Counted from the first letter of the stretch, positions 1-5,513 are shown. The stretch is DNA of 10,286 bases from Actinomycetospora sp. (GCA_025925615.1 JAICLN010000122.1:1-10286); one strand, 5' to 3'. Made by a program: numbers and translations. The notes: a model not told the origin generated them from the sequence alone.

Positions 1-522
1 ACCCCGGTCCGCGAGGCCCTCTCCCGGCTCGCGGCCGAGGGGCTCGTCGAGGTGGCTGCCCACCGGGGCGCGCGGGTGGTGTCCTTCTCCGCCGACGACC
101 TCGACGGCATCTTCGAGGTCCGCCTCGCCCTCGAGCCCCGCGCCACCGGACGCGCCGCGGCTCGCGTCACCGACGCCGACCTGGACGCCCTCGACGACCT
201 CGCCGCGCGCATGCTCGCCGTCGGCTCGCCCGGGCCCGACCAGGACCTCGACGCGCTCGTGCCGCTCAACCGCGACTTCCACGCCCGCCTGCTCGACGCC
301 GCCGACGCCCCGGCGCTGTCCGCCGCGCTCGGCAACGTCGTCCACACGCCCGTCGTCCTGCGGACCTTCCACACCTACGACGCGGCCTCGCTCGCGCGGA
401 GCCTCGCCCACCACGCCGAGATCGCCGCGGCGCTCCGGGCGGGCGACGCGGACTGGGCGTCCGCGGTCATGCACAGCCACCTCGGTAACGCCCGCGCGGT
501 GATGGTCGGGGCGCGGCGATGA
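1..522 (+). CDS. GntR-family transcriptional regulator, FCD subfamily (5' end outside window)
   Basis: The reading frame is open from the first base, so only the last 173 residues are visible. They begin in the recognition helix of a winged helix-turn-helix (TPVREALSRLAAEGLVE), the most conserved stretch of GntR proteins, followed by the wing (HRGARVV). From about visible residue 33 an all-helical FCD ligand domain follows. Its usual metal-binding residues are present: Asp and His in NRDFH (codons 274 and 280), His in HHAEI (409/412) and His in MHSH (472/478). FCD regulators usually repress neighbouring catabolic genes and are released by a carboxylate or similar small ligand. The stop overlaps the start of the next gene by 4 bases (ATGA), so the hydrolase is probably its target and is translated together with it. 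The family is secure; the ligand is unknown. Confidence 0.93.
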   Translation, partial: TPVREALSRLAAEGLVEVAAHRGARVVSFSADDLDGIFEVRLALEPRATGRAAARVTDADLDALDDLAARMLAVGSPGPDQDLDALVPLNRDFHARLLDAADAPALSAALGNVVHTPVVLRTFHTYDAASLARSLAHHAEIAAALRAGDADWASAVMHSHLGNARAVMVGARR

Positions 523-1145
523 GCAATCCGCACGGCACGTCCTTCGCGCGCCGGGTCGGCTGGGGGACGCGACCCGCCGTCGTCGTCGTGGACCTGGTCC
601 GGGCCTACACCGAGTCCGGCGGCCCGTTCTTCCTCGGCGGCCAGGACCCCGCGACGCCGGGGCGGGTGCTCGAGGCGTGCGCTGCGCTCGTGGGCGCGGC
701 GGGCCGCGCCGGCGTCCCCGTGGTGTGGACGGTGGTGCGCTACGCGCCCGACCTCTCCGACGCCGGGTTCTTCGCCGTGAAGGTGCCCGCCCTGGCCTGC
801 TTCGCCGAGGGTGCCGACGGCGGGTGGGGCGAGTTGGCGCTCGCCCCGGCGGCCGACGACGCGCTGCTGGTCAAGCAGCACGCGTCGTCGTTCGCCGGCA
901 CATCGCTCGCCGCGACGCTGCGCAGCCGGGGCGTGGACACCGTCGTCGTCGCGGGGGTCTCGACGTCGGGCTGCGTGCGCGCGACCGCGACGGACGCGCT
1001 CGCGGCGGGCTTCCGCCCCGTCGTCGTCGAGGAGGCCTGCGGCGACCGCACCCCGGCGCTGCACCGCCAGAACCTCGCCGATCTCGACGCCAAGTACGCC
1101 GACGTCGTCCCGCTCGCCGACGCCCTCGCCGTCCTCGAGGTCTGA
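519..1145 (+). CDS. Cysteine hydrolase, isochorismatase superfamily (N-carbamoylsarcosine/maleamate amidohydrolase-like)
   Basis: This 208-residue protein is the normal length for the superfamily. The catalytic triad is complete: Asp25 in VVVVDLV, Lys119 in LVKQHASSF and Cys152 in GVSTSGCVRATATDA. The block around Cys152 and the later segments VVVEEACGDR and NLADLDAKYADV resemble amidohydrolases acting on N-carbamoylsarcosine or maleamate more than true isochorismatases or nicotinamidases. Such enzymes hydrolyse a C-N bond through a cysteine thioester, releasing ammonia or carbamate, in the cytoplasm. The gene starts inside the stop of the GntR gene (ATGA), so expression is coupled to that regulator. 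There is no signal peptide. The superfamily and catalytic competence are well supported; the substrate is inferred from motif resemblance only, and other amides are possible. Confidence 0.9.
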   Translation: MSNPHGTSFARRVGWGTRPAVVVVDLVRAYTESGGPFFLGGQDPATPGRVLEACAALVGAAGRAGVPVVWTVVRYAPDLSDAGFFAVKVPALACFAEGADGGWGELALAPAADDALLVKQHASSFAGTSLAATLRSRGVDTVVVAGVSTSGCVRATATDALAAGFRPVVVEEACGDRTPALHRQNLADLDAKYADVVPLADALAVLEV

Positions 1146-1216
1146 AAAGGCGCTGCCGTCCCCGTCGACGGATTCGTCCCATTGGATCTCCGCGGACCGC
1201 GGGTGTAAGCCGGACT

Positions 1217-1248
1217 CGACGCGCCGCCGTGGGCCGACGCGCCGCCGT
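1217..1248. repeat. 14-bp direct repeat upstream of the small hypothetical gene
   Basis: CGACGCGCCGCCGT occurs at 1217-1230 and again at 1235-1248, an 18-bp period, 25 to 56 bases before the start of the gene at 1273. It may be a regulator site or simple GC-rich repetition. The rest of the 1146-1272 gap shows no clear promoter boxes. Confidence 0.3.
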
Positions 1249-1272
1249 ACCGTCGTTACCCCGAGGAGCGTG

Positions 1273-1623
1273 ATGGCGATGACCGAACGTCCCCTGTCCG
1301 ATCGCAGGCACAAGGTGGCCGGACCTCCGACGCAGTGCTGGGAGGTGCGCGGCTGGCAGCCTCCGCCGGGCGCGGCCGACGACCGGGAGGGCTGGCGGAC
1401 CCTGGCCTGGAGCACGACGCACGACGACGCGGTGGTGGTCGCGAACGCCCTGGTGGCGGGGAGCGGGCCCCCCTTCGACTACGTCGAGGTGTGGGGTCCG
1501 GCCGAGGCCGACGGCGGGCGTTCGCACGTCTGCGACCGGTTCCCGGAGCCCAGCCCGGACGAGCGCCGCGAGATGTGGCTGCGGGCGGTCACCACGACCT
1601 TCTCGGTGGACAGCCGCGGATAG
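1273..1623 (+). CDS. Small hypothetical protein (116 aa)
   Basis: I do not recognise this protein. It is judged real because its codons end almost always in G or C from start to stop and a purine-rich GAGGAG lies at 1263-1268. Three starts are possible: GTG 1270, ATG 1273 and ATG 1279. The Shine-Dalgarno sequence lies 4 bases before 1273 and 10 before 1279, so 1273 and 1279 are about equally likely. The product is soluble-looking, with no membrane segment or signal peptide. It is rich in Trp, with conserved-looking segments CWEVRGWQPP, GWRTLAWSTTHDDA and DYVEVWGPAE, and ends in a charged helix (SPDERREMWLRAV). It stands alone between the hydrolase, 127 bases upstream, and the convergent ComA operon. 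No function is assigned. Confidence 0.65.
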   Translation: MAMTERPLSDRRHKVAGPPTQCWEVRGWQPPPGAADDREGWRTLAWSTTHDDAVVVANALVAGSGPPFDYVEVWGPAEADGGRSHVCDRFPEPSPDERREMWLRAVTTTFSVDSRG

Positions 1624-1640
1624 GTGCGCTTCGCGTTCGT

Positions 1641-1775
1641 GAGGAGACGTTCACGGCCTCGACGCCGCTGGGGGAGTACCAGGGCGTCACCGACCAGGTC
1701 GCGATGTGGGCCACGCCCGGCCGTTACGACCCGGTACTCGACGCGAGCGGCTCCTCGTCGCTCGCCTGGAGGTGA
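1641..1775 (+). pseudogene. Coding-like fragment without a start, possible gene remnant
   Basis: From about 1641 the frame ending at the TGA of 1773-1775 uses G or C in nearly every third position, while the frame of the preceding gene does not. The peptide (EETFTASTPLGEYQ, later WATPGRYDPV and SSSLAWR) reads like the C-terminal part of a normal protein. No ATG or GTG start with a ribosome site is in frame nearby; the first in-frame ATG is 1704. The 20 bases between the stop of the preceding gene (1623) and 1641 lack coding-type codon use in this frame, so a simple frameshift of that gene is not the obvious explanation. A decayed gene end or chance are both possible. Confidence 0.3.
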
Positions 1776-1790
1776 CGCCCCGCCGTCGAA

Positions 1791-1835
1791 CGAAGGGCAC
1801 CCTCGCTCGATCTACTCGACCGAAGGTGCCCTTCG
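1791..1835. terminator. Candidate bidirectional terminator hairpin, repeat copy 1
   Basis: A perfect 11-bp stem (1791-1801 with 1825-1835) closes a 23-base loop. The 3' arm can alternatively fold locally as CGAAGG-TGC-CCTTCG (1821-1835). It lies between convergent genes ending at 1623 and 1932, where a terminator is expected. There is no T-run, as is common in high-GC actinobacteria. Confidence 0.4.
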
Positions 1836-1865
1836 CTCGATCCCGGTCCGTGGCCCCCGTTCCGG

Positions 1866-1910
1866 CGAAGGGCGCCCCTGGACGATCTACTCGACCGAAG
1901 GTGCCCTTCG
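1866..1910. terminator. Candidate bidirectional terminator hairpin, repeat copy 2
   Basis: This has the same architecture as copy 1, with 10 Watson-Crick pairs plus one G-U pair, and the small internal hairpin at 1896-1910. It lies 22 bases downstream of the phosphatase stop on the minus strand, a natural position for ending the ComA operon transcript. Confidence 0.4.
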
Positions 1911-1931
1911 CTCAGATCCGGTCCTCCCCGC

Positions 1932-2387
1932 TCACAAGGCGCGCAGGGCCTCCACGAACTCCGGATTGTTGAGGGCGCCGGACCGGGCGGACCGCACTGT
2001 CGCGATCGCGTCCTCGACGTCGTAGCCCTCGCGGATCAGTGACGCCGCGGCGAGCAGCCCGGAGCGGTTGATGCCGGCCGCACAGTGCACGAGCACCCGT
2101 TTCCCGGCCGCACGCATCGAGCGGACGAGGTCGGCGAGGGCGACCAGCGTGGAGAGGTCCGGGGCCGGCCCGTCCTCGATCAGCCAGTGCACGTAGAACT
2201 CGACGTCCTCGAGCGGCGGCTCCTCGCCGCTCAGGTCGAAGACGGCGTCCCAGTGCTCCCCGGGCTCGGGGTGTCCGGACTGCCACAGGCCGGGCACGAT
2301 CTGGTCGGCCGGCCAGGGCAGGGGTTCCTCGCTCAGATCGTCGCGGAGGTGGGCAGGGATGTAGCCCTCGAGGGGATCGGTGCTCAC
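1932..2387 (-). CDS. Dual-specificity/tyrosine-type phosphatase (CX5R), last gene of the ComA operon
   Basis: The 151-residue product has the cysteine phosphatase signature His101-Cys102-AAGIN-Arg108-Ser109, in a typical VLVHCAAGINRSG loop after a beta strand. The likely general acid is Asp72 in LIEDGPAP, as in small dual-specificity phosphatases. An N-terminal segment (ADQIVPGLWQSGHP) matches the entry strand of that fold, and the length is that of a bare catalytic domain. The enzyme makes a phosphocysteine intermediate at Cys102 and acts in the cytoplasm. The chosen start is GTG at 2387, 20 bases after the VOC stop, with a purine-rich GGGGGGAAG upstream; the frame is open further upstream but only through the VOC gene. 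Placement beside a ComA gene raises the idea that a small phosphoester is the substrate. Protein phosphotyrosine is the conventional alternative. Confidence 0.85.
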   Translation of the reverse strand: MSTDPLEGYIPAHLRDDLSEEPLPWPADQIVPGLWQSGHPEPGEHWDAVFDLSGEEPPLEDVEFYVHWLIEDGPAPDLSTLVALADLVRSMRAAGKRVLVHCAAGINRSGLLAAASLIREGYDVEDAIATVRSARSGALNNPEFVEALRAL

Positions 2388-2407
2388 ACCCCAGGCTTCC
2401 CCCCGGA

Positions 2408-2815
2408 TCAGTACATCATCCGCGGGTCGTCGTAGTGCTTGAACTCCAGCAGGTTGTTGGACGGGTCGCGCAGCACGAAGGTGCTGTGGCGCTCCACCAG
2501 GTCGTCGAACCGGGTGGTGGGCTCGGCGAACACGCACAGGTCGCGCTGGCGCACGAGCGCGAGCAGCCGGTCCCAGTCCTCGCGCTCCCGGAACGTGACG
2601 CCGAAGTGGCGCGGGTACAGCACCGGGTCGCGATCCCACGACTCGGACAGGTGGCACACCACCTGGTCGCCGAAGAAGTCCAGCGTGATCCGATCGGCGT
2701 AGCGGCGGGCGAGCTTGCAGCCGAGGCCCTCGACGTAGAACCGGTGCGCCGCGTCGAGGTCGTGGGCCGGGATCGCGAGGTGGAACGCGTCGTGGGTGCT
2801 CCGCACTCGCGTCAC
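2408..2815 (-). CDS. VOC-family (glyoxalase/extradiol dioxygenase fold) protein
   Basis: This 135-residue protein has two beta-alpha-beta-beta-beta modules. Module one runs FHLAIPAHDLDAAHRFYVEGLGC to about residue 57. Module two runs from HFGVTF (residue 70) to RDPSNNLLEFKHY (residues 116-128). Probable metal ligands are His12, His70 and Glu124, the usual pattern of a VOC metal site. VOC proteins include glyoxalases, epimerases, dioxygenases, lyases and resistance proteins, so the reaction cannot be named. The single-domain length suggests a homodimer. The start is GTG at 2815, sharing four bases (GTGA) with the comA-like stop at 2812-2814, so the two are translationally coupled and probably act on connected substrates. 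The protein ends in DDPRMMY. Confidence 0.88.
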   Translation of the reverse strand: MTRVRSTHDAFHLAIPAHDLDAAHRFYVEGLGCKLARRYADRITLDFFGDQVVCHLSESWDRDPVLYPRHFGVTFREREDWDRLLALVRQRDLCVFAEPTTRFDDLVERHSTFVLRDPSNNLLEFKHYDDPRMMY

Positions 2816-3588
2816 ACCCCGCCGAAGGTGTCGGCGCGCAGGCCGAGGCGCAGGGTCTCGAGGCCGACGAGATCAGTGAGGGCGACGTTGCCCAGATTCA
2901 CCCCGACACCGTAGCGGCGCAGCAGGTGTACCTGCAGGTCGCGGGTCGGGGCCTCGAAGAGCAGCCGGTCGCGGTCGAGCCCGGAGGCGTCGAGCGCGGT
3001 CAGGACGTCCTCGCGCGGTTCGCCGGTCGGGGTGCAGAACCCGCTGCGGCCGCTCTCGCGCGCCTCGAGGGTCACCGTCGAGGCGCCCGCCGAGACGTCG
3101 CTGCGCACCGCCTCGACCCACTCGATCGCTCCCAGCGCCATCGAGCGGCCGCCGTCCTTGAAGCCGACCTCGCTGATCACGGTGAACTCGCGAGCCACCT
3201 CGGTGACCCAGCGGGCCTTCTCGGCGTTCGACATCACGACGGTGCCGTTCGAGATCTCCACGATGGTGCAGCCGCACGCCCGGCACAGCTCCCGCCACTC
3301 GTCGACCGCGCCGGCCGCGGCGAACCGCTCGAACAGCGTCCCGCCGAAGTACGCCTCGATCCCGGCGGACCGGCAGACGTCGATCTTGGTCTTGATGTCG
3401 CGCGTGACCAGGCAGGTGCCCCAGCCGAACTTGACGGCGTCGACGAGGTCGCCGTGGCTCTCGACGACGTCCTCGAACCAGCGCGTCGGGGTGCCGGTGT
3501 CGATGGCCATCGTGCGCCCACGGGGGCGGGGCCGGTCCTCGCGCGACGGCAGGTGCAGGGGCGCGCACAGCGGCGAGTCGCTGAGCAT
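2812..3588 (-). CDS. comA: Phosphosulfolactate synthase family protein (ComA, PF02679-type)
   Basis: The family reaction adds sulfite to phosphoenolpyruvate to give (2R)-phospho-3-sulfolactate, the first step of coenzyme M synthesis in methanogens. At 258 residues this is full length. Conserved blocks appear in order: RPRGRTMAIDTG (19-32), VKFGWGT (52-58), GGTLFE (82-87), VEISNG (110-115), SEVGFK (139-144), EARESG (175-180), FEAP (211-214), VNLGNVA (230-236) and the C-terminal LETLRLGLRADTFG (243-256). Start ATG 3588 is fixed by a strong Shine-Dalgarno sequence and by the family block beginning before the internal Met27. It follows the ligase gene by 47 bases and overlaps the VOC gene by 4. 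No comB, comC, comD or comE homologue is visible here. Bacterial and plant relatives (YitD, HSA32) show that the family is not limited to coenzyme M, so the product is inferred. Confidence 0.9.
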   Translation of the reverse strand: MLSDSPLCAPLHLPSREDRPRPRGRTMAIDTGTPTRWFEDVVESHGDLVDAVKFGWGTCLVTRDIKTKIDVCRSAGIEAYFGGTLFERFAAAGAVDEWRELCRACGCTIVEISNGTVVMSNAEKARWVTEVAREFTVISEVGFKDGGRSMALGAIEWVEAVRSDVSAGASTVTLEARESGRSGFCTPTGEPREDVLTALDASGLDRDRLLFEAPTRDLQVHLLRRYGVGVNLGNVALTDLVGLETLRLGLRADTFGGV

Positions 3589-3591
3589 GGG

Positions 3592-3598
3592 TCCTCCT
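3592..3598 (-). promoter_or_regulatory. Strong ribosome-binding site that fixes the comA start
   Basis: The minus strand reads AGGAGGA here, a near-perfect anti-16S match, with the AGGAGG core ending 4 bases before ATG 3588. It is the strongest ribosome site on the minus strand. It selects 3588 over the longer open frame (to 3735) that runs back into the ligase gene. Confidence 0.8.
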
Positions 3599-3635
3599 GA
3601 GGGAGTCGGGGACTGCGCGGCCGAGGGGCCCGGGG

Positions 3636-5195
3636 TCACGACGTCGTCGCGACGAGTTCCCGGAGGTCGCGGCGGCGGACCTTCCCGGTCGAGCCGCGGG
3701 GCAGGTCGGTGAGCACGAGCACCTGCACCGGGCACTTCCAGCGGGCGAGCTGCGCGCGGCAGCGGGCCTCGAGATCCCCGGAGAGGTCCCCGGAGAGGTC
3801 CCCGGAGGCGTCCCCGGAGACGTCCCCGGAGACGTCACTGCCGAGGCTGCCGTCCCCCTCGCCGGCGGCGCGCACGCACGCCACCGGGACCGCGCCGAGC
3901 ACGTCGTGGGGGAGGCCGACGACGACCGCCTCGGCCACCCGCGGGTCGCCGAGCAGGACCTCCTCGACCTCGCGGGGGTGCAGCAGCTCGCCGCCCCGGT
4001 TGATGACGTCGTCGTCGCGGCCCGCCAGGTGCAGGAACCCGGCGTCGTCGAGGTGGCCGACGTCGCCGGTGTCGAGCCAACCGTCGTCGAAGCGGTCCGC
4101 CGCGCGGCCGCCCTCGTATCCGGTGACCACGCCCGCGCCGCGGATCCACACCCGCCCGCGGGCGCCCACCGGCACCGCCCCGCCGTCGGGACCCCGCACC
4201 GCCACCTCGGCTCCCGCCGCCCGGCCCACCGACCCGGGCGGGCACGGCACACCCGGGGGCACGGCGGTGATCTGACTGGCGGCCTCGGTCATCCCGTAGC
4301 TCTCCAGCACCGGGACGCCGGTGCGGGCCCGGACGGCGTCGCGCACCGCGACCGGGAGCGGCGCCGAGGCCGACCGGACGAGCCGCAGGCGCGGCGGGAC
4401 GAGGGGCGGGTCCTCCACCCGGGCCAGCACGGTGAGGATTGCGGGGACGACGTTGATCCACGTGACGTCGTGGGCACGGGCGCGCTCCCAGAAGTCGCTG
4501 CGGTGGAAGCGGCGGTCGAGCACCAGCGACGACCCGGCCACCAGGGTCGCGAGCAGGCCCACGACCTGCGCGTTCACGTGGAAGAGGGGCAGCGGGGTCA
4601 GGCCGCGGTCGGCGGGGGTCAGCTCGAGGTGCTCCGCGACGGCCCGCGCGACGTGCAGGAGCCGGTCCTCGCCGAGCAGCACGCCCTTCGGCTCACCGGT
4701 CGACCCCGAGGTGGAGAGGAGCGTGGCCGCCCCGTGGGCCGGCGGTGCGGAGGGACCACCGGGCACGATCGGACCACACACCATCGGGATCGGCCCGGGC
4801 AGCCCGTGCCGGTCGGGGCTCGCGAAGGGCACGTCCGGCAGCCGGGCGGCCGCGGCGTCGTCGGCGACCAGCACCCCGGCGCCGCACCGCCGCACCGCGC
4901 GCCGCAGTTCCGGGCCGGGGGCGCCCGGGTCGAGCGGGACGCTGCACCGGCCGGCCCCCATCACCGCGAGGTGCACGGCCGCGAGCACGAGCGGGTCGTC
5001 GACGACGATCGCCACGCGTCCGCCCGGGGCGACCCCCGCGCGATCGAGCGCGACCCGCCACAGCGCGCAGGCCTCGACCAGGTCGGCGCGCCTCAACCAC
5101 CGCGGCTCGCGCGCCGCGAGGAACACCGCCTGGTCCGGCGCGCCCTGGGCGAGGAGTGCGGCGACGCGGCCCGTGGCCCGTTGCTCGGGATTCAT
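3636..5195 (-). CDS. Acyl-CoA synthetase / AMP-dependent ligase (ANL superfamily)
   Basis: The 519-residue product has all the ANL core motifs in order: P-loop TSGSTGEPKG (about 160-171), PLFHVNAQ (substrate pocket region), ESYGMTEAAS (about 298-307), WLDTGDVG (about 372-379), GRDDDVINRGGE (hinge, about 388-400) and the catalytic lysine Lys505 in GSTGKVRRRDL. It should adenylate a carboxylic acid and then usually transfer it to CoA. The HVNAQ pocket and downstream VVGLLATLVAGSS recall the oxalyl-, carnitine- and coumaroyl-CoA ligase branch, so a small acid is plausible; no substrate can be named. The C-terminal domain carries an inserted Ser-Gly-Asp repeat (about 455-474). Start ATG 5195 is the only ATG that suits the family N-terminus, but its ribosome site (GGAA) is weak. 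It is the first gene of the four-gene minus-strand operon. Confidence 0.92.
   Translation of the reverse strand: MNPEQRATGRVAALLAQGAPDQAVFLAAREPRWLRRADLVEACALWRVALDRAGVAPGGRVAIVVDDPLVLAAVHLAVMGAGRCSVPLDPGAPGPELRRAVRRCGAGVLVADDAAAARLPDVPFASPDRHGLPGPIPMVCGPIVPGGPSAPPAHGAATLLSTSGSTGEPKGVLLGEDRLLHVARAVAEHLELTPADRGLTPLPLFHVNAQVVGLLATLVAGSSLVLDRRFHRSDFWERARAHDVTWINVVPAILTVLARVEDPPLVPPRLRLVRSASAPLPVAVRDAVRARTGVPVLESYGMTEAASQITAVPPGVPCPPGSVGRAAGAEVAVRGPDGGAVPVGARGRVWIRGAGVVTGYEGGRAADRFDDGWLDTGDVGHLDDAGFLHLAGRDDDVINRGGELLHPREVEEVLLGDPRVAEAVVVGLPHDVLGAVPVACVRAAGEGDGSLGSDVSGDVSGDASGDLSGDLSGDLEARCRAQLARWKCPVQVLVLTDLPRGSTGKVRRRDLRELVATTS
3775..3834. repeat. 12-bp coding tandem repeat (five copies) in the ligase gene
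   Basis: Five units of TCCCCGGAG followed by AGG, AGG, GCG, ACG and ACG run head to tail, with degenerate partial units on both sides. On the minus strand they encode repeats of Ser-Gly-Asp plus Leu, Ala or Val. Being a multiple of three, any copy-number change would alter linker length without a frameshift. The repeat sits just before ARCRAQLARWKCP, a surface loop position of the ANL C-terminal domain. Confidence 0.95.
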
Positions 5196-5201
5196 GGTTC
5201 C

Positions 5202-5216
5202 GACGCTGTCGGCGTC
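5202..5216 (-). promoter_or_regulatory. Short inverted repeat in the leader of the ligase gene
   Basis: GACGC (5202-5206), five bases, then GCGTC (5212-5216) form a possible 5-bp hairpin ending 6 bases before the ATG at 5195 and next to its weak GGAA ribosome site. It could affect initiation or be an operator half. The evidence is the symmetry and position alone. Confidence 0.25.
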
Positions 5217-5280
5217 AGCTGTGCGACGGCTGTGTGCGGGCTGGAGAAGCGCTGAAGCGGAGGCGAGCGGACACGTCGGA

Positions 5281-5312
5281 CCGGTGAACGGTCGCCTACG
5301 CGGAGTCACCGG
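5281..5312. promoter_or_regulatory. Inverted repeat CCGGTGA-N18-TCACCGG in the divergent region
   Basis: Perfect 7-bp arms at 5281-5287 and 5306-5312 lie between the divergent ligase and IclR genes. The spacing is long for one dimer, so this could be two half-sites or an RNA hairpin in the ligase leader. The function is inferred only from position. Confidence 0.35.
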
Positions 5313-5408
5313 CAGTGCGGCGACACGCGAAGACACCCGTTCCCGACGAATGCGACATCACTCCACGAAACGAGCGGTGCCCGATCACGAATTCATCACG
5401 AGATAGGT

Positions 5409-5423
5409 CGAGACGTCATCTCG
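5409..5423. promoter_or_regulatory. Inverted repeat CGAGA-N5-TCTCG beside the putative IclR operator
   Basis: Perfect 5-bp arms (5409-5413 and 5419-5423) flank CGTCA. The centre is 17 bp from that of the next palindrome and the 5-base spacer is the same, as for two sites bound side by side. The surrounding 5320-5470 segment is the least GC-rich part of the window, consistent with promoter DNA. Confidence 0.4.
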
Positions 5424-5442
5424 CGTTGTCGTCTTGACAACG
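5424..5442. promoter_or_regulatory. Palindrome CGTTGTC-N5-GACAACG overlapping a TTGACA box; candidate IclR operator
   Basis: Perfect 7-bp arms lie at 5424-5430 and 5436-5442. A consensus -35 box TTGACA (5434-5439), facing the IclR gene, is embedded in the right half, so protein bound here would cover that promoter. No convincing -10 box is seen at 16-18 bp spacing. IclR regulators usually bind short palindromes in their own divergent promoter region, and this is the best such site in the 318-base gap 5196-5513. Confidence 0.55.
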
Positions 5443-5513
5443 GCTTCACGAAAATCGATCAGTATTCGCCGGAACCGTTCGCGGGACGGCGAGGTCCGGC
5501 GGAGAGGGACGCG

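Larger units (their letters stand above)
1791..1913. repeat. Two copies of a 48-bp hairpin-forming repeat, 75 bp apart
   Basis: Copy 1 is 1791-1838 and copy 2 is 1866-1913; 43 of 48 bases agree, and the last 31 bases (1808-1838 and 1883-1913) are identical. Each copy carries arms of 11 bases separated by 23: CGAAGGGCACC (1791-1801) with GGTGCCCTTCG (1825-1835) in copy 1, and CGAAGGGCGCC (1866-1876) with GGTGCCCTTCG (1900-1910) in copy 2. The one changed arm base in copy 2 turns a Watson-Crick pair into a G-U pair, so the fold is kept. The rest of the 308-base gap 1624-1931 holds the coding-like fragment and nothing else I recognise. The repeat looks like a dispersed intergenic element (REP- or MITE-like) in a convergent gap. 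Confidence 0.85.

Noticed and set aside
1182..1209. TTGGAT and TGTAAG as promoter boxes for the small gene at 1273
   Set aside because: Spacing is acceptable but the -10 match is poor, and neither box is supported by anything else.
375..1415. Long open frame on the minus strand across the hydrolase and GntR genes
   Set aside because: It is a high-GC shadow frame: the peptide is Arg/Gly-rich low-complexity sequence without family motifs, opposite genes with intact active sites.
1791..1913. CRISPR array
   Set aside because: There are only two repeats, the whole unit including the so-called spacer is partly duplicated, and no cas gene is present; it is a hairpin repeat element.
2388..2657. Longer phosphatase reading frame starting inside the VOC gene
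   Set aside because: The added residues are Arg/Pro/Ala-rich shadow sequence; GTG 2387 begins just before the family's N-terminal segment.
3589..3735. Longer N-terminus for the ComA protein, starting at 3735
   Set aside because: It would overlap the end of the ligase gene by 100 bases; ATG 3588 has a near-perfect ribosome site and gives the normal family length.
3906..5255. 449-codon open frame on the plus strand through the ligase gene
   Set aside because: It lies antisense to a gene with every ANL motif; its peptide is rich in Arg, Gly, His and Ala with no recognisable domain.
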